From Bacteroidota bacterium (GTDB taxonomy: Bacteria > Bacteroidota > Bacteroidia > AKYH767-A > 2013-40CM-41-45), in the NCBI GenBank assembly GCA_016720935.1, contig JADKJP010000004.1, forward strand, positions 248,001-312,000: a stretch of 64,000 nt of DNA, in the 5' to 3' direction. The notes beneath the pieces were generated by a model. That model was given only the letters and a program-made list of their open reading frames with translations. It searched no databases and was not told the DNA's origin. Below, in pieces: positions 45,842 to 56,755 of this stretch; the stretch's first letter is position 1, and each line of letters starts with the position of its first letter. The position numbers were made by a program, and so were the translations under genes.

Positions 45842-46306
45842 CCTTTATATTTCAGTGGGCGCAAATAAAAGAATTTTCTTTTTAATAGAACAAATCCTTT
45901 GTCTTCTGCCGATTTTCAAATGTCTTCAAATCCTTTATTGACGCGGAAATCAAGTGATTGAAAATATTTTTGTAACAAAAACAGAATCTATCCAATTTCT
46001 CTGAATCATTGATTTTGATTTTTTTCGCGAAAATTTTCTCAAACACCGAAGAAAGATGTTTTGAATTTTTTACACAATTTTTGTTCGCAGGTTTTTAAAA
46101 GTTCCCTCTTTTTTAAAACAAAATAATTGATTGGCTAAAAAATCCAACGCTCAATTTAATGGAATCTGAATGTTTCAGAATATTGAATAAAAAAATCAGG
46201 AACGAAAGAAGAAGTCTGATGGATTATTATTATTCAATTCCAATTAATCAAAACCTTTTGAGATCCCGGCAAAATCACAGAACAATCCAAACGCGATGGA
46301 AGAATT
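45842..46306. other. Gene-free AT-rich intergenic region
   Basis: These 465 bases upstream of topA have no convincing gene, tRNA or hairpin. They are rich in A and T runs (for example aaaaattttctcaaacacc and ttttttaaaacaaaataatt). The topA promoter is probably near the gene (minus-strand ttttatttgcgcc at 45858-45870), though it matches the consensus poorly. Confidence 0.6.
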
Positions 46307-46564
46307 TTATTCCGTTTCTTCACCCCAAACATCCGATAAATACAACCATTTGTTGTTGCATTTAATCCGGATTCTATATGCCTTGAATTTGCCATTGTCA
46401 ACCATCTTCCTTGCAGCCTCAACAAAAGTGGAGATGATATCTATTTCTGAACGCTGGTTCATTAGCGCATTTTGAATCGCGGTTGATGTAATCTCAAAAC
46501 AATCAGAAAACCCCGAATTATCGGAACTTACAGAGAGGCAAAGACTTTCAAGTTTGATGGACAT
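46307..46564 (-). CDS. Small hypothetical protein
   Basis: 85 residues. Sequence composition is protein-like: an acidic N-terminal half (SVSSDNSGFSDCFEITSTAI), a helix (IDIISTFVEAARKMV) and a basic strand region (KAYRIRIKCNNKWLYLSD). No signal peptide or known motif. It is isolated between two intergenic stretches, so it could be a chance frame; amino-acid composition is the only support. Confidence 0.4.
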   Translation of the reverse strand: MSIKLESLCLSVSSDNSGFSDCFEITSTAIQNALMNQRSEIDIISTFVEAARKMVDNGKFKAYRIRIKCNNKWLYLSDVWGEETE

Positions 46565-46718
46565 ATAAAATCTGTAGAAATTGAATTTTAATAGATTGGC
46601 AAGATAAGGAGTCCTGTTTCAATCTAACCCCTGGGGGTAGAAAAATAATTTCACGCTCATACTTCGTTCGAATTCCATCTTATGATATAATTAATACGTT
46701 GCATATCAACAATCTGAT

Positions 46719-47915
46719 TCAATCCTTAACAAATCGTGATGTGTACAACTTATGCCCGGAAATGATTCTGAGCATATACACTCCCTTCTCAATTCCGCTT
46801 AATTTCAGCTCAACATCAAAGGAATTCAACATTTCCCTCATCACTTCTTTTCCCGTCAAATCATATACTATTAATATAGGTGTAACATTCTGTTCCGAAG
46901 GAAAGCGAATATGAAGCAGTGATCCGGCAGGATTTGGAGATAAAACCAACCCTTCCTCTTGTGGAAACCGGGAATTAAGACTAAGAATCAATGGCATTCC
47001 CGGCACACAAGAAGCAACATCTGTAAAATCATTATTTGGAAATGGAATCACTTGCTGAATACTCGCCTGATTTCCAGAAAAACTGAATTGAACTATTGAT
47101 GAAGGATATTGGGAATTTCCACTTCCGAAAACAACATAGAATTCATCATTAAGAAGAAAGCATCCATATGCGTGAGTTGTATTCACACTTATTGCAAAAG
47201 ACCGTATTAAGTTTCCTGAAGGGTCAATTACCACAATGGAATCAGATTGAAGGGCTTGTGTTCCAACCATACACCAGATATTGCCCAACGCATCTACCGC
47301 AATATCTGCAATGGTGAAATTATGTCCATACGGTAAGATGAAAATTGTATCCTGATGAATTCCATCAAAACGGATGATCGCATCGCTTAATGAACCATGT
47401 ATCAACGCCTGAAAATAAAGATATGAATGGTAGCCTCCTGCATTGGGAACTGTGGCTCCACCGGGAAAAGGAAGTGTATCCCAATCTTGTCCATTGTAAT
47501 AATACAGGTCACTTCCATGATAGGAATTTGATCCATAAAATGTTCTTGAAAGCGTTCCCCCATTGAGATTATCCGTATAGGCAATCGAGACCATTGGAGA
47601 TGTTTGAAAAATCGTGTCCGTCAATGAAACAGAGTTGCCGGATAATTGCCATTGTAAAATGGCACCCTGAGCATCAACTGTCCAGAAATTCAATTCTTTG
47701 CAAACAATTTCGGTCAACAGTGAAGACTGTTTTTGAAGATTGCTTTCGATTAGCGGTTGCGTATTTGAACTTGAGAGACTCCCATCAACCGAACTTAGCG
47801 TTTGAGCATCTGTCTTACCGATTCCAAGCAGGAAAAGATTGGCAATGACAATAAAAATCAACCAGAAGAGCGTTGATTTCCTGATTTCCTGATAATTTGA
47901 TTCTTCGTGTGTCAT
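46719..47915 (-). CDS. Secreted protein with type IX sorting domain, propeller-like
   Basis: 398 residues. A hydrophobic signal segment (LFWLIFIVIANLFLLGIG) starts about 14 residues in. The central part has repeated strand patterns with DIAVDALGNIWCMVGTQAL (streptogramin-lyase or NHL propeller-like). The C-terminal type A sorting domain starts around LVLSPNPAGSLLHIRF and continues with VYDLTGKEVM and GIEKGVYMLRI. Type IX cargo is therefore predicted, like the C25 protease. The substrate is unknown. It is divergent from miaB. Confidence 0.85.
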   Translation of the reverse strand: MTHEESNYQEIRKSTLFWLIFIVIANLFLLGIGKTDAQTLSSVDGSLSSSNTQPLIESNLQKQSSLLTEIVCKELNFWTVDAQGAILQWQLSGNSVSLTDTIFQTSPMVSIAYTDNLNGGTLSRTFYGSNSYHGSDLYYYNGQDWDTLPFPGGATVPNAGGYHSYLYFQALIHGSLSDAIIRFDGIHQDTIFILPYGHNFTIADIAVDALGNIWCMVGTQALQSDSIVVIDPSGNLIRSFAISVNTTHAYGCFLLNDEFYVVFGSGNSQYPSSIVQFSFSGNQASIQQVIPFPNNDFTDVASCVPGMPLILSLNSRFPQEEGLVLSPNPAGSLLHIRFPSEQNVTPILIVYDLTGKEVMREMLNSFDVELKLSGIEKGVYMLRIISGHKLYTSRFVKD

Positions 47916-48226
47916 GATTGGACCAAAGTATGTTAATTACACAAATCCCGAAAAAAGAAGTTCTCAAACCTGAAATAATTGCCGTTGAACGGGAATTTTG
48001 GATTTCCAATCGGGAATGCTCTCTTTTAATGTGGACGAGTTCCTTTGAAAATCCAATAAAGCGGAATAGCAATTTACATTCAAGATTTTACTTCATCAGA
48101 GAATTAAAGATTTTCATGTTATTGAATTACAGCTATTTACTTTTGTTAAAGTAGATTCCAAATCACTCTGCCATCTTGTCAGACACCATTTTAAGATGTA
48201 TCTTTGCATTCCCCAAAAAATCTTGA
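47916..48226. other. Divergent intergenic region before miaB
   Basis: These 311 bases separate the divergent cargo gene and miaB. The only element I can support is the miaB promoter at 48176-48206. The remainder is AT-rich without gene or hairpin. Confidence 0.6.
48176..48206 (+). promoter_or_regulatory. Promoter of the miaB operon
   Basis: TTG (48176-48178), a 20-base spacer and TATCTTTG (48199-48206) match the Bacteroidota consensus. miaB starts 21 bases downstream. Confidence 0.7.
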
Positions 48227-49696
48227 ATGGAAAGTGAATTGAACAAAGTAATTGATGAATCGCGGCAGGGAGAAGTTCTTGTAAAAGAAACGCCATTGAA
48301 CACGGGTAAAAAAATGTACCTGGAGAGTTATGGCTGCGCGATGAATTTTTCGGACAGCGAGATCATTGCGTCCATCATGACTGATTTGGGGTTTCAGACA
48401 ACATCCTCCACGGATGACGCGGATGTAATCTTTTTAAATACCTGCGCGATCAGGGACAATGCTGAACAACGAATTTGGGCGAGACTCAAAGATTTTCGTC
48501 AGAAGAAAAGGAAAAATCCGGGACTGATTGTTGGCGTTCTGGGTTGCATGGCGGAACGACTGAAGACAGAATTACTCGAGAAAGAAAAACTTGTAGACAT
48601 CGTGGTTGGTCCTGATTCATACCGTGATCTTCCAAACCTTGTGAAAGCTGCAGGCTCAGGACAAAAAGCCGTGAATACGCTTTTGTCGAGAGAAGAAACT
48701 TACGCGGAGATCAGTCCGGTTCGTCTGGGTTCAAATGGAATCACCGCGTTCATTTCAATCACACGAGGATGCGACAACATGTGCGCATTTTGCGTGGTAC
48801 CGTTTACACGAGGCCGTGAACGCAGCCGTGATCCTGAATCAATAATCAAAGAAGCTAAAGAATTATTTGATCAGGGTTATCGTGAAGTTACTTTGTTGGG
48901 ACAAAATGTTGACTCCTACCTCTGGTGGGGTGGTGGTCCGAAAAAAGATTTACCGGAAGATAAAGCACATGCCGCGCTCTCACACAATCTCCCTGAAGAT
49001 GAACAGGCACAGTTTACCACCTTCGCGGATTTACTGGATCGGGTAGCAGCTGTAGATAAAAAACTACGGATTCGTTTTTCAACATCCAATCCGAGAGACA
49101 TGACAGATGCGGTGTTGTATGTTATGGCAAAACATGAAAACATCGCGAAATACATCCACCTTCCGATACAAAGTGGCAGTACGGCAATCCTGGAAAAAAT
49201 GAATCGTGGGTATACACGTCAGCAATACATGGACCGAATTGAATCCATTCGAAGGATACTTCCGGGCTGCAGTTTGTCTACGGATATCATTACCGGTTAT
49301 TGCACGGAGACAGAAGAAGATCACCGTGAAACTTTGAGCATAATGGAATGGGCAGGATATGATTATGCTTACATGTTTAAATATTCTGAACGTCCGGGTA
49401 CGCTTGCCGCGAGAAAATATCCTGACGATATTCCTGAAGAAGTGAAAAGCAGGAGATTGACAGAGATAATCGACATGCAGAAAAAATTATCTCTTGAAAG
49501 TAATAAGAGAGATATCGGTATAACAGTAGAAGTATTGATTGAATCCATTTCAAAGCGTTCGGAAGATCATTTATCCGGAAGAAGCAGTGAAGGAAAAGTT
49601 GTTGTATTCCCAAAAAAGAATTTTAAACCGGGTGACTACGTTCATGTGAAAATAACGGATTGCACAGGTGGAACACTCATTGGTGAAGTTCTTTAA
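48227..49696 (+). CDS. miaB: tRNA-2-methylthio-N6-dimethylallyladenosine synthase
   Basis: 489 residues. An N-terminal UPF0004 domain carries iron-sulfur ligands C37 (YGCAMN), C73 (NTCAIR) and C107 (LGCMAE). The radical SAM centre is C182-x3-C186-x2-C189 ([10 protein letters not shown]), and a TRAM domain ends the protein ([18 protein letters not shown]). It methylthiolates i6A37 in tRNAs reading UNN codons. It is first in an operon with the sigma-54 activator. Confidence 0.96.
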   Translation: MESELNKVIDESRQGEVLVKETPLNTGKKMYLESYGCAMNFSDSEIIASIMTDLGFQTTSSTDDADVIFLNTCAIRDNAEQRIWARLKDFRQKKRKNPGLIVGVLGCMAERLKTELLEKEKLVDIVVGPDSYRDLPNLVKAAGSGQKAVNTLLSREETYAEISPVRLGSNGITAFISITRGCDNMCAFCVVPFTRGRERSRDPESIIKEAKELFDQGYREVTLLGQNVDSYLWWGGGPKKDLPEDKAHAALSHNLPEDEQAQFTTFADLLDRVAAVDKKLRIRFSTSNPRDMTDAVLYVMAKHENIAKYIHLPIQSGSTAILEKMNRGYTRQQYMDRIESIRRILPGCSLSTDIITGYCTETEEDHRETLSIMEWAGYDYAYMFKYSERPGTLAARKYPDDIPEEVKSRRLTEIIDMQKKLSLESNKRDIGITVEVLIESISKRSEDHLSGRSSEGKVVVFPKKNFKPGDYVHVKITDCTGGTLIGEVL

Positions 49697-49731
49697 TAAA
49701 GAGGGAAAGAACAGATTAATCTACCAACACA

Positions 49732-50976
49732 ATGACCATTAACGAAATAAAAGCCCGCTTCGGCATCATCGGGAATTCTCCCCAGCTCGAACATGCCATT
49801 AATGTAGCGCGGCAGGTTGCATCTACGGATGTATCCATTTTGATTTTCGGGGAAAGCGGAGTTGGAAAGGAAGTTTTTCCTCAGATCATTCATCAACTCA
49901 GCGCGCGTAAACACGGTACTTATATCGCGGTAAACTGCGGTGCAATTCCTGAAGGAACGATTGATTCCGAATTGTTCGGACATGAAAAAGGTTCATTCAC
50001 CGGCGCTCATGAAGCACGGAAAGGATATTTTGAAGTCGCCAATGGAGGAACAATTTTTCTGGATGAAGTAGGCGAACTTCCCTTAAATACCCAGGTACGT
50101 TTGCTTCGCGTACTTGAATCAGGTGAATTTATAAAAGTTGGCTCATCGAAATCCCAGAAGACAAATGTTCGTGTTGTCGGAGCAACGAATGTAGATCTCA
50201 TCCAGGCCATAGAACACGGAAAATTCAGGGAAGATCTTTATTACCGTTTGAATACTGTTCCGATCCGTGTCCCTCCATTGCGTGACCGGAAAGAAGATAT
50301 ATTATTGTTGTTCCGGAAATTCGCGCATGACTTTGCTGAACGTTACCGTGTGCCGGCTTTGAGTCTGCAACCGGATGCACAGAAACTTTTGATTGATTAC
50401 CGATGGCCGGGAAATATTCGTCAGCTTAAGAATCTGTCGGAACAAATGTCCATTCTCGAAAAAAATCGTGAGATCACCGCTGAAACACTCATGACCTACC
50501 TGCCTCCTGCTCCGCTGAGCAATTTGCCGGTATTGTTGCGTGATGATTCGAAAAGCAGCCAGGAATTTTCGGAAAGGGAATTGTTGTACAAAGTTTTGTT
50601 CGACATGAAAAAAGACATGAACGACATGAAATCACTGATCAGTGAAATCATGAAAGGCGCAGGCAATGATCCATCCTGGCACGAAAGAAACGCGACGCTG
50701 ATCAATTCCATTCATGCCGAGGCTCAGCCGGCAATTTTCCCTACATCCAATCCCGGTGTAACTATACAACCCAGCAGTATTCAGCCAAATGTTACTGTTA
50801 GTCCGATTCAACAACACACGGAAGTAGAAGAATCCTTATCATTGGAAGAAAAAGAAAGAGAGTTCATTCAGAAGGCACTTCAAAAACACAAAGGCAGAAG
50901 AAAAATGGCAGCCAAAGAGCTGGGTATCTCTGAACGGACTTTGTACAGGAAGATGAATGAGTATAATTTGCATTAA
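49732..50976 (+). CDS. Sigma-54-dependent transcriptional activator without sensor domain
   Basis: 414 residues. The AAA+ domain begins almost at the N-terminus: Walker A GESGVGKE 40-47, the sigma-54 contact loop GSFTGA at 87-92 (Ser replaces the usual Ala of GAFTGA), Walker B TIFLDEVGE 107-115, and an arginine-finger region. A Fis-type helix-turn-helix closes the protein (RRKMAAKELGISERTLYRKM). About 100 residues of linker rich in polar residues separate them. No receiver, PAS or GAF domain is present, so activity must be controlled by level, by another protein or be constitutive. It is 35 bases after miaB and upstream of envelope genes. Confidence 0.92.
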   Translation: MTINEIKARFGIIGNSPQLEHAINVARQVASTDVSILIFGESGVGKEVFPQIIHQLSARKHGTYIAVNCGAIPEGTIDSELFGHEKGSFTGAHEARKGYFEVANGGTIFLDEVGELPLNTQVRLLRVLESGEFIKVGSSKSQKTNVRVVGATNVDLIQAIEHGKFREDLYYRLNTVPIRVPPLRDRKEDILLLFRKFAHDFAERYRVPALSLQPDAQKLLIDYRWPGNIRQLKNLSEQMSILEKNREITAETLMTYLPPAPLSNLPVLLRDDSKSSQEFSERELLYKVLFDMKKDMNDMKSLISEIMKGAGNDPSWHERNATLINSIHAEAQPAIFPTSNPGVTIQPSSIQPNVTVSPIQQHTEVEESLSLEEKEREFIQKALQKHKGRRKMAAKELGISERTLYRKMNEYNLH

Positions 50977-51017
50977 GGAGGGACGGGAGACGAGGGACGG
51001 GGGACTGGGGACTGAAC
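50976..51017. repeat. gagggacggg word array
   Basis: The words aggagggacgggagacgagg, gacgggggactggggactga resemble the array at 7164-7213. They lie directly after the sigma-54 activator stop; another tandem word array (ccttatacttaataccttat) follows at 51045-51092, in the leader of the lptE-like gene. Confidence 0.65.
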
Positions 51018-51103
51018 TAAGAAAAACATTAAAACACAGTATCTGGTACATTGTACCTAATACCTTATACTTAATACCTTATACCAATTACCATAACAAC
51101 AAA

Positions 51104-51604
51104 TTGAAAAAAGCACTATCACTTTTTTTTCTTCTCATCTCATTTGCGGCGTGTAAGGTAAACTACTCCTTGAGTGGTGCATCGATATCACCGGAGGTGA
51201 AGACAATTACGGTGAGATTTTTTCAAAAGACAGCAGCTTTGGGGCCGGCTTCCCTGAGTCAGACTTTTACGGAAGCATTAAAAGACAAATTCATTTCACA
51301 AACGAATCTGAATCTGGTCGACAGGGAAGGAGATCTGACATTTGAAGGAAGCATCAGCAATTATACCATTCAGCCTCTTGCCATCCAGGCGAATGAAACG
51401 GCGGCCAAGAACAGATTGAGTATTACCGTGAATGTAAAATTCACTAACTTGAAAGACGAAAAACAGAATTTCGAAACCGGCTTTACACGGTATGCTGATT
51501 TTGAAAGTTCACAGAATATATCATCCGTAGAAGATCAGCTGATCAAGGAAATCAACGATCAACTGGTAGACGATATTTTTAACAAAGCAGTGATTAACTG
51601 GTAA
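51104..51604 (+). CDS. LptE-like LPS-assembly lipoprotein
   Basis: 166 residues from the TTG at 51104. The frame is open upstream, but the earlier codons translate word arrays; the lipoprotein signal starts LKKALSLFFLLISFAAC (lipidated Cys17). The rest (NYSLSGASISPEVKTITVRF, then a long strand with FEGSISNYTIQPLAIQ) matches the LptE/lipoprotein group of Bacteroidota that helps LptD place lipopolysaccharide. The homology is weak at sequence level, and operon position supports it. The stop TAA overlaps the next ATG (TAATG). Confidence 0.78.
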   Translation: MKKALSLFFLLISFAACKVNYSLSGASISPEVKTITVRFFQKTAALGPASLSQTFTEALKDKFISQTNLNLVDREGDLTFEGSISNYTIQPLAIQANETAAKNRLSITVNVKFTNLKDEKQNFETGFTRYADFESSQNISSVEDQLIKEINDQLVDDIFNKAVINW

Positions 51605-53082
51605 TGGATCAAAGGCATTTCAAAGAATTGATGGAAAGCAGTCGGATTACCGGCAAGGAAAACCTTTCTTCCCTGCAGGAAATGACGCGTGAGTATCCGT
51701 ACTTCCAGACTGCACATTTTTTACTTGCAAAAGCATACCATGACCAGGAACATGTTCGTTACGACAGGCAATTAAAATTGGCTGCAGCATATGCCGGTGA
51801 CCGGAAAATGCTTTTTGAATTGATTCACCGTACTACAGCTCCTGCTCAAAAATTATTTACTCCGGCTGAAGACATTTCATCCCCTTTCATTCTGGATGAA
51901 AAACCAAAGACAGAAACAAGTCCGGTTAATTCTATTTCACTTGAATCAGCAACTGCTGATATTCATCCTTTCATTGAAAGTCCGGTCAGTATTCCGGAAA
52001 ATGAAAATGAAATAAAAGCGAAAAATTCTGCCGAAGAATTTAACAGAGAAATTTTAAATCTTGTTCAATCCGCATCCAGAGAAGAAGAAACATTTTCATC
52101 CGGATTCAGTGAGGAACAAGAAGTAGAATCTCTGCCGGCTGATTTAAATCCGGCTCCCTTTGAAGATCCCAGAGAAGTACTGAAGAGGAGACTAACAGAA
52201 ATACTGGGAGAGACGACAGAAACATCAGTCCCTGAAAATAAAGTTGCTGTTCCTGAAGTAAGCAAAGAGGAGACTCCGGTAATTTCTGTACCGGAAAATT
52301 CATCGTCAGAATTAAAAACTACAGAAGTAATTGTAAACGAGAAACACATTACGCCTGAATCTGAGATTCCACTTCTCCCTGAAGAAACGAAATTGAATGA
52401 GCCGGAGATGGAAGCTGCTGAAATTATTCTTCAGGAAAGTCATAAGCCTCTTGACATCATTGAGAAAACTGAGCTCGAACATGCCCTGGAAGAAACGCTG
52501 CTTCATTCGTTGGAGAATCTTCCGGTGATTGAGAAAGAGGTTGTCTCAATTTTTCCCGGGGAGAAAAAAAGTTCAGAACACATTGAACCTGAAAATATCA
52601 CTCCCCGTTCTTTTGCTGATTGGTTAAAATCGCGCCACAGCACTAATTTTGGTTTTGTGGAGGAAGTGCACGCGGAAGACAACAACGCCTTCCCGGCAAA
52701 TATTGATGTCAAAAATCACCATCAGGCTATTGAGTTTCAACCTGAAACATCTTCAGTTGAAAAGGAAAATGCTCCTATTCCGGTAGATTCAAGCTCAAAA
52801 TCAGCTCTGATTGACCGTTTTATTGCCACCGAGCCGAGGATAGTTCCTTCGAAAGCGGAGTTTTATTCGCCGGTAAGTCAGGCAAAAAAGAGTGTTGCCG
52901 AACACGAAGATCTTGTTTCTGAGACACTTGCAAGGATTTATTTACAGCAAGGCAATTACCACAAGGCCAGATGGAGTTATGAAAAATTAAGCTTGCTTCA
53001 TCCCGAAAAAAGCAGTTACTTTGCCGCCCTTGTCAAGGAAATTGACGAGCAATTCAATAAACTGAATAAAGAAGATCTGTAA
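51604..53082 (+). CDS. Acidic protein with TPR-like end
   Basis: 492 residues. The N-terminal 70 residues form helices (YFQTAHFLLAKAYHDQEH). Residues about 95-400 are very acidic, low-complexity and Pro/Ser/Glu-rich (probably disordered). The C-terminus (about 435-490) resembles a TPR pair: ARIYLQQGNYHKARWSYEKL. There is no signal peptide. I do not recognise a family; conserved position between lptE-like and secG suggests a cytoplasmic adaptor linked to the envelope. Stop and start of secG overlap by one base. Confidence 0.7.
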   Translation: MDQRHFKELMESSRITGKENLSSLQEMTREYPYFQTAHFLLAKAYHDQEHVRYDRQLKLAAAYAGDRKMLFELIHRTTAPAQKLFTPAEDISSPFILDEKPKTETSPVNSISLESATADIHPFIESPVSIPENENEIKAKNSAEEFNREILNLVQSASREEETFSSGFSEEQEVESLPADLNPAPFEDPREVLKRRLTEILGETTETSVPENKVAVPEVSKEETPVISVPENSSSELKTTEVIVNEKHITPESEIPLLPEETKLNEPEMEAAEIILQESHKPLDIIEKTELEHALEETLLHSLENLPVIEKEVVSIFPGEKKSSEHIEPENITPRSFADWLKSRHSTNFGFVEEVHAEDNNAFPANIDVKNHHQAIEFQPETSSVEKENAPIPVDSSSKSALIDRFIATEPRIVPSKAEFYSPVSQAKKSVAEHEDLVSETLARIYLQQGNYHKARWSYEKLSLLHPEKSSYFAALVKEIDEQFNKLNKEDL

Positions 53083-53447
53083 TGTATACTGTAATTACCG
53101 TATTGATCATTTTAGCTTGTGTACTCCTTGTATTGGTAGTACTCGTTCAAAATCCAAAAGGCGGCGGTATTGCCTCCGGAATCATTGGTTCCAACCAGTT
53201 GATGGGCGTTAAGAAAACAAGCGATTTCGTTGAAAAACTGACTTGGGGCTTAGCTGTTTCCCTGGTAATCCTCTGCCTTGCAGCAAGTTTTTCACTTCCG
53301 AATAAAGACCAGCGTACCGTTGGATCTTCCATGCAGGAACAAATTGACGCGGGCGCGGCTCCTTCCAAAACTCCGGTAGCGACTCCTCCGGCGCAGAACC
53401 AGCCTGGTCAGGCTCAGCCACAACCGGCACAGCCAGAACAAAAATAA
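53082..53447 (+). CDS. secG: Preprotein translocase subunit SecG
   Basis: 121 residues. Two membrane helices (VLIILACVLLVLVVLVQNPK and the later LTWGLAVSLVILCLAASF) flank the conserved VQNPKGGG and the loop QLMGVKKTSDFVEK. The Pro/Gln/Ala-rich C-terminal tail is common in Bacteroidota. It is part of SecYEG. Its start overlaps the preceding gene by one base (TAATG). Confidence 0.93.
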   Translation: MYTVITVLIILACVLLVLVVLVQNPKGGGIASGIIGSNQLMGVKKTSDFVEKLTWGLAVSLVILCLAASFSLPNKDQRTVGSSMQEQIDAGAAPSKTPVATPPAQNQPGQAQPQPAQPEQK

Positions 53448-53463
53448 TCCGAATGATGAAAAA

Positions 53464-53487
53464 GCCCCTCTTCCAGAGGGGTTTTTT
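53464..53487 (+). terminator. Terminator after secG
   Basis: The stem cccctct/agagggg (53465-53481) is followed by a T6 run. This ends the miaB-secG operon. Confidence 0.88.
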
Positions 53488-53559
53488 ATAATATCCCTGT
53501 GATCGAATCAGGAAATCCTCTTCACCGCAGAAAGGATGATCTGGAAAGAATTCTTCAGG

Positions 53560-53626
53560 TGTCAGCGTGTCACACATTGCTGACAAGATATTTCATCCCT
53601 TCAACCGAAACTGGAAATCTTGTCAG
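53560..53626. promoter_or_regulatory. Three TGTCAG half-sites forming overlapping inverted repeats upstream of groES
   Basis: TGTCAGC (53560-53566) can pair with GCTGACA (53579-53585). The overlapping CTGACAAGAT (53580-53589) is a perfect 10-bp complement of ATCTTGTCAG (53617-53626). The central arm can therefore pair either way, but not both. It is not the CIRCE operator. The location 100-170 bases before groES makes a heat-shock regulatory site possible. Confidence 0.55.
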
Positions 53627-53727
53627 AAAACGGGCAAATCCGCGCTGCTGGCATCATTTCTGACCTTTGCAAGAGGATTAAATTTCACATTGTATTTTAT
53701 TATTAAAACTTAAAAACACATAATCAA

Positions 53728-54006
53728 ATGGGTAAAGTTGCATTGAAACCGTTGGCAGACCGCGTGCTTGTTGAAGCAGCAGCTGCAGAAGAAAAAACAG
53801 CAGGTGGAATTATCATTCCGGATACCGCAAAGGAAAAACCACAACGCGGTAAAGTTATCGCTGTAGGTACAGGAAAAAAAGATGAGCCCCTGACTGTTAA
53901 AGTTGGCGATTCTGTTCTTTATGGTAAATATGCCGGTACAGAAATTACCATCGAAGGACGTGAATATCTTATCATGCGTGAATCTGATATTTTCGCAGTG
54001 ATCTAA
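53728..54006 (+). CDS. groES: Co-chaperonin GroES
   Basis: 92 residues. It caps the GroEL barrel. [10 protein letters not shown] is the conserved start, the mobile loop is [18 protein letters not shown], and [14 protein letters not shown] is the barrel motif. It is 83 bases upstream of groEL. Confidence 0.97.
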   Translation: MGKVALKPLADRVLVEAAAAEEKTAGGIIIPDTAKEKPQRGKVIAVGTGKKDEPLTVKVGDSVLYGKYAGTEITIEGREYLIMRESDIFAVI

Positions 54007-54041
54007 ACTGAAAACATTTTCGCGGGAGAAATTTAATTTGA

Positions 54042-55721
<1,680 letters not shown>

Positions 55722-55747
55722 GAATCCCATCCCCATGATAAAAACAA

Positions 55748-55780
55748 AGAGGCTGTTCGAAAGACAGCCTCTTTTGCTTT
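55748..55780 (+). terminator. Terminator after groEL
   Basis: The stem agaggctgt/acagcctct (55748-55772) is followed by T runs. Confidence 0.88.
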
Positions 55781-55828
55781 TTACAGCTCCCGATAAAATA
55801 CTACCTTTCCTCACCAGGAATTTACAAG

Positions 55829-56641
55829 GTGAAAATTTCCCGCTTACTCTCTTCTTTATTTTTGTTCTTGTCTGTCGCAGTGAACGGACAACAAACTCTC
55901 ACCGGCGAATATCACGGCAAGATCAAAAGTGATTCGGTTTTTATTTTTGTGGATGAAATTTCAGGTTCTTCCATCAATGGAAGAATTCAGAATGCAGATG
56001 GATTATTTCCCTTTGAAGGAAGCGTGAATGGCAATGAAATCCAAAGCGCGAGGATCCATCGTGAAAAACAATATCAGAATTTCCGTGGTCGATTCCTTAG
56101 CGACCGGTTGTCACTGACTTTTGATCTCTTTGATGAAGTAAAGCTGGAACACAAACAGGCGACCACAGAGTTTCTGAAAATAAGCCGGGCAAGTATCGCC
56201 GTCATCACTGACACATTTAAGATGGGTTCCGGCGGTGAAGGGCCCCCTGTTCCCAATGGAAAATCCGTGATAACATTTGAACACGACTCAAGACTTGTAG
56301 GACTCTGGGAATCCATTACAAAGCACAGCAATCCAAAGCCACCGGTAGCAACTTCTGAAACACGTACCTTGCATGTTTTCTTTGCTGATGGAGGCTGTGG
56401 CAGTAGCAGCGGAAAACCGTATCGCCCGGGGTCAATTGACACAAGTGATTTCAAAGTAAGCATTCCAACCAGGGACAGCGCTTTATCGTGGTACACTACA
56501 AACAATACACTTATATTTTTCGAAAAACCAAACCCTTTAAAACCGATTTACAAAGTAAAATACCAGTTTACAGGTGAAACACTTTATTTCATCAATCAGA
56601 ATGGATCCTCTGTTAAGCTGAGAAGGAGAGAAAACAAATAG
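55829..56641 (+). CDS. Secreted protein of unknown function
   Basis: 270 residues from GTG at 55829; a signal peptide follows directly (LLSSLFLFLSVAVNGQQ). The N-terminal half has beta-strand patterns (TLTGEYHGKIKSDSVFIFVD, INGRIQNADGLF). The C-terminal half (LVGLWESITKHSN, then TLHVFFADGGCGSSSG, and a final strand YQFTGETLYFINQNG) has the 'LxGxWxxxxx' start often seen in lipocalin-like domains of Bacteroidota. The function is unknown and there is no sorting domain. Confidence 0.7.
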   Translation: MKISRLLSSLFLFLSVAVNGQQTLTGEYHGKIKSDSVFIFVDEISGSSINGRIQNADGLFPFEGSVNGNEIQSARIHREKQYQNFRGRFLSDRLSLTFDLFDEVKLEHKQATTEFLKISRASIAVITDTFKMGSGGEGPPVPNGKSVITFEHDSRLVGLWESITKHSNPKPPVATSETRTLHVFFADGGCGSSSGKPYRPGSIDTSDFKVSIPTRDSALSWYTTNNTLIFFEKPNPLKPIYKVKYQFTGETLYFINQNGSSVKLRRRENK

Positions 56642-56755
56642 TGGGTTTTAGATTCGCCAGGAACAATTTTCATGAATAATCAATGTAGTTTCTAAAAATC
56701 ATACAGGCTTTTCTGAGGAATCAAGGATATCTTTATACAACCGAATCTCTCCGCC

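Noticed and set aside
46159..46365. Plus-strand open frame of 68 codons before the small hypothetical gene
   Set aside because: Composition is unlike a protein (Asn/Arg/Ile-rich with a Cys run at the end), and it overlaps the better minus-strand frame.
53560..53626. CIRCE heat-shock operator
   Set aside because: CIRCE is TTAGCACTC-N9-GAGTGCTAA; the arms here are different in sequence and spacing.
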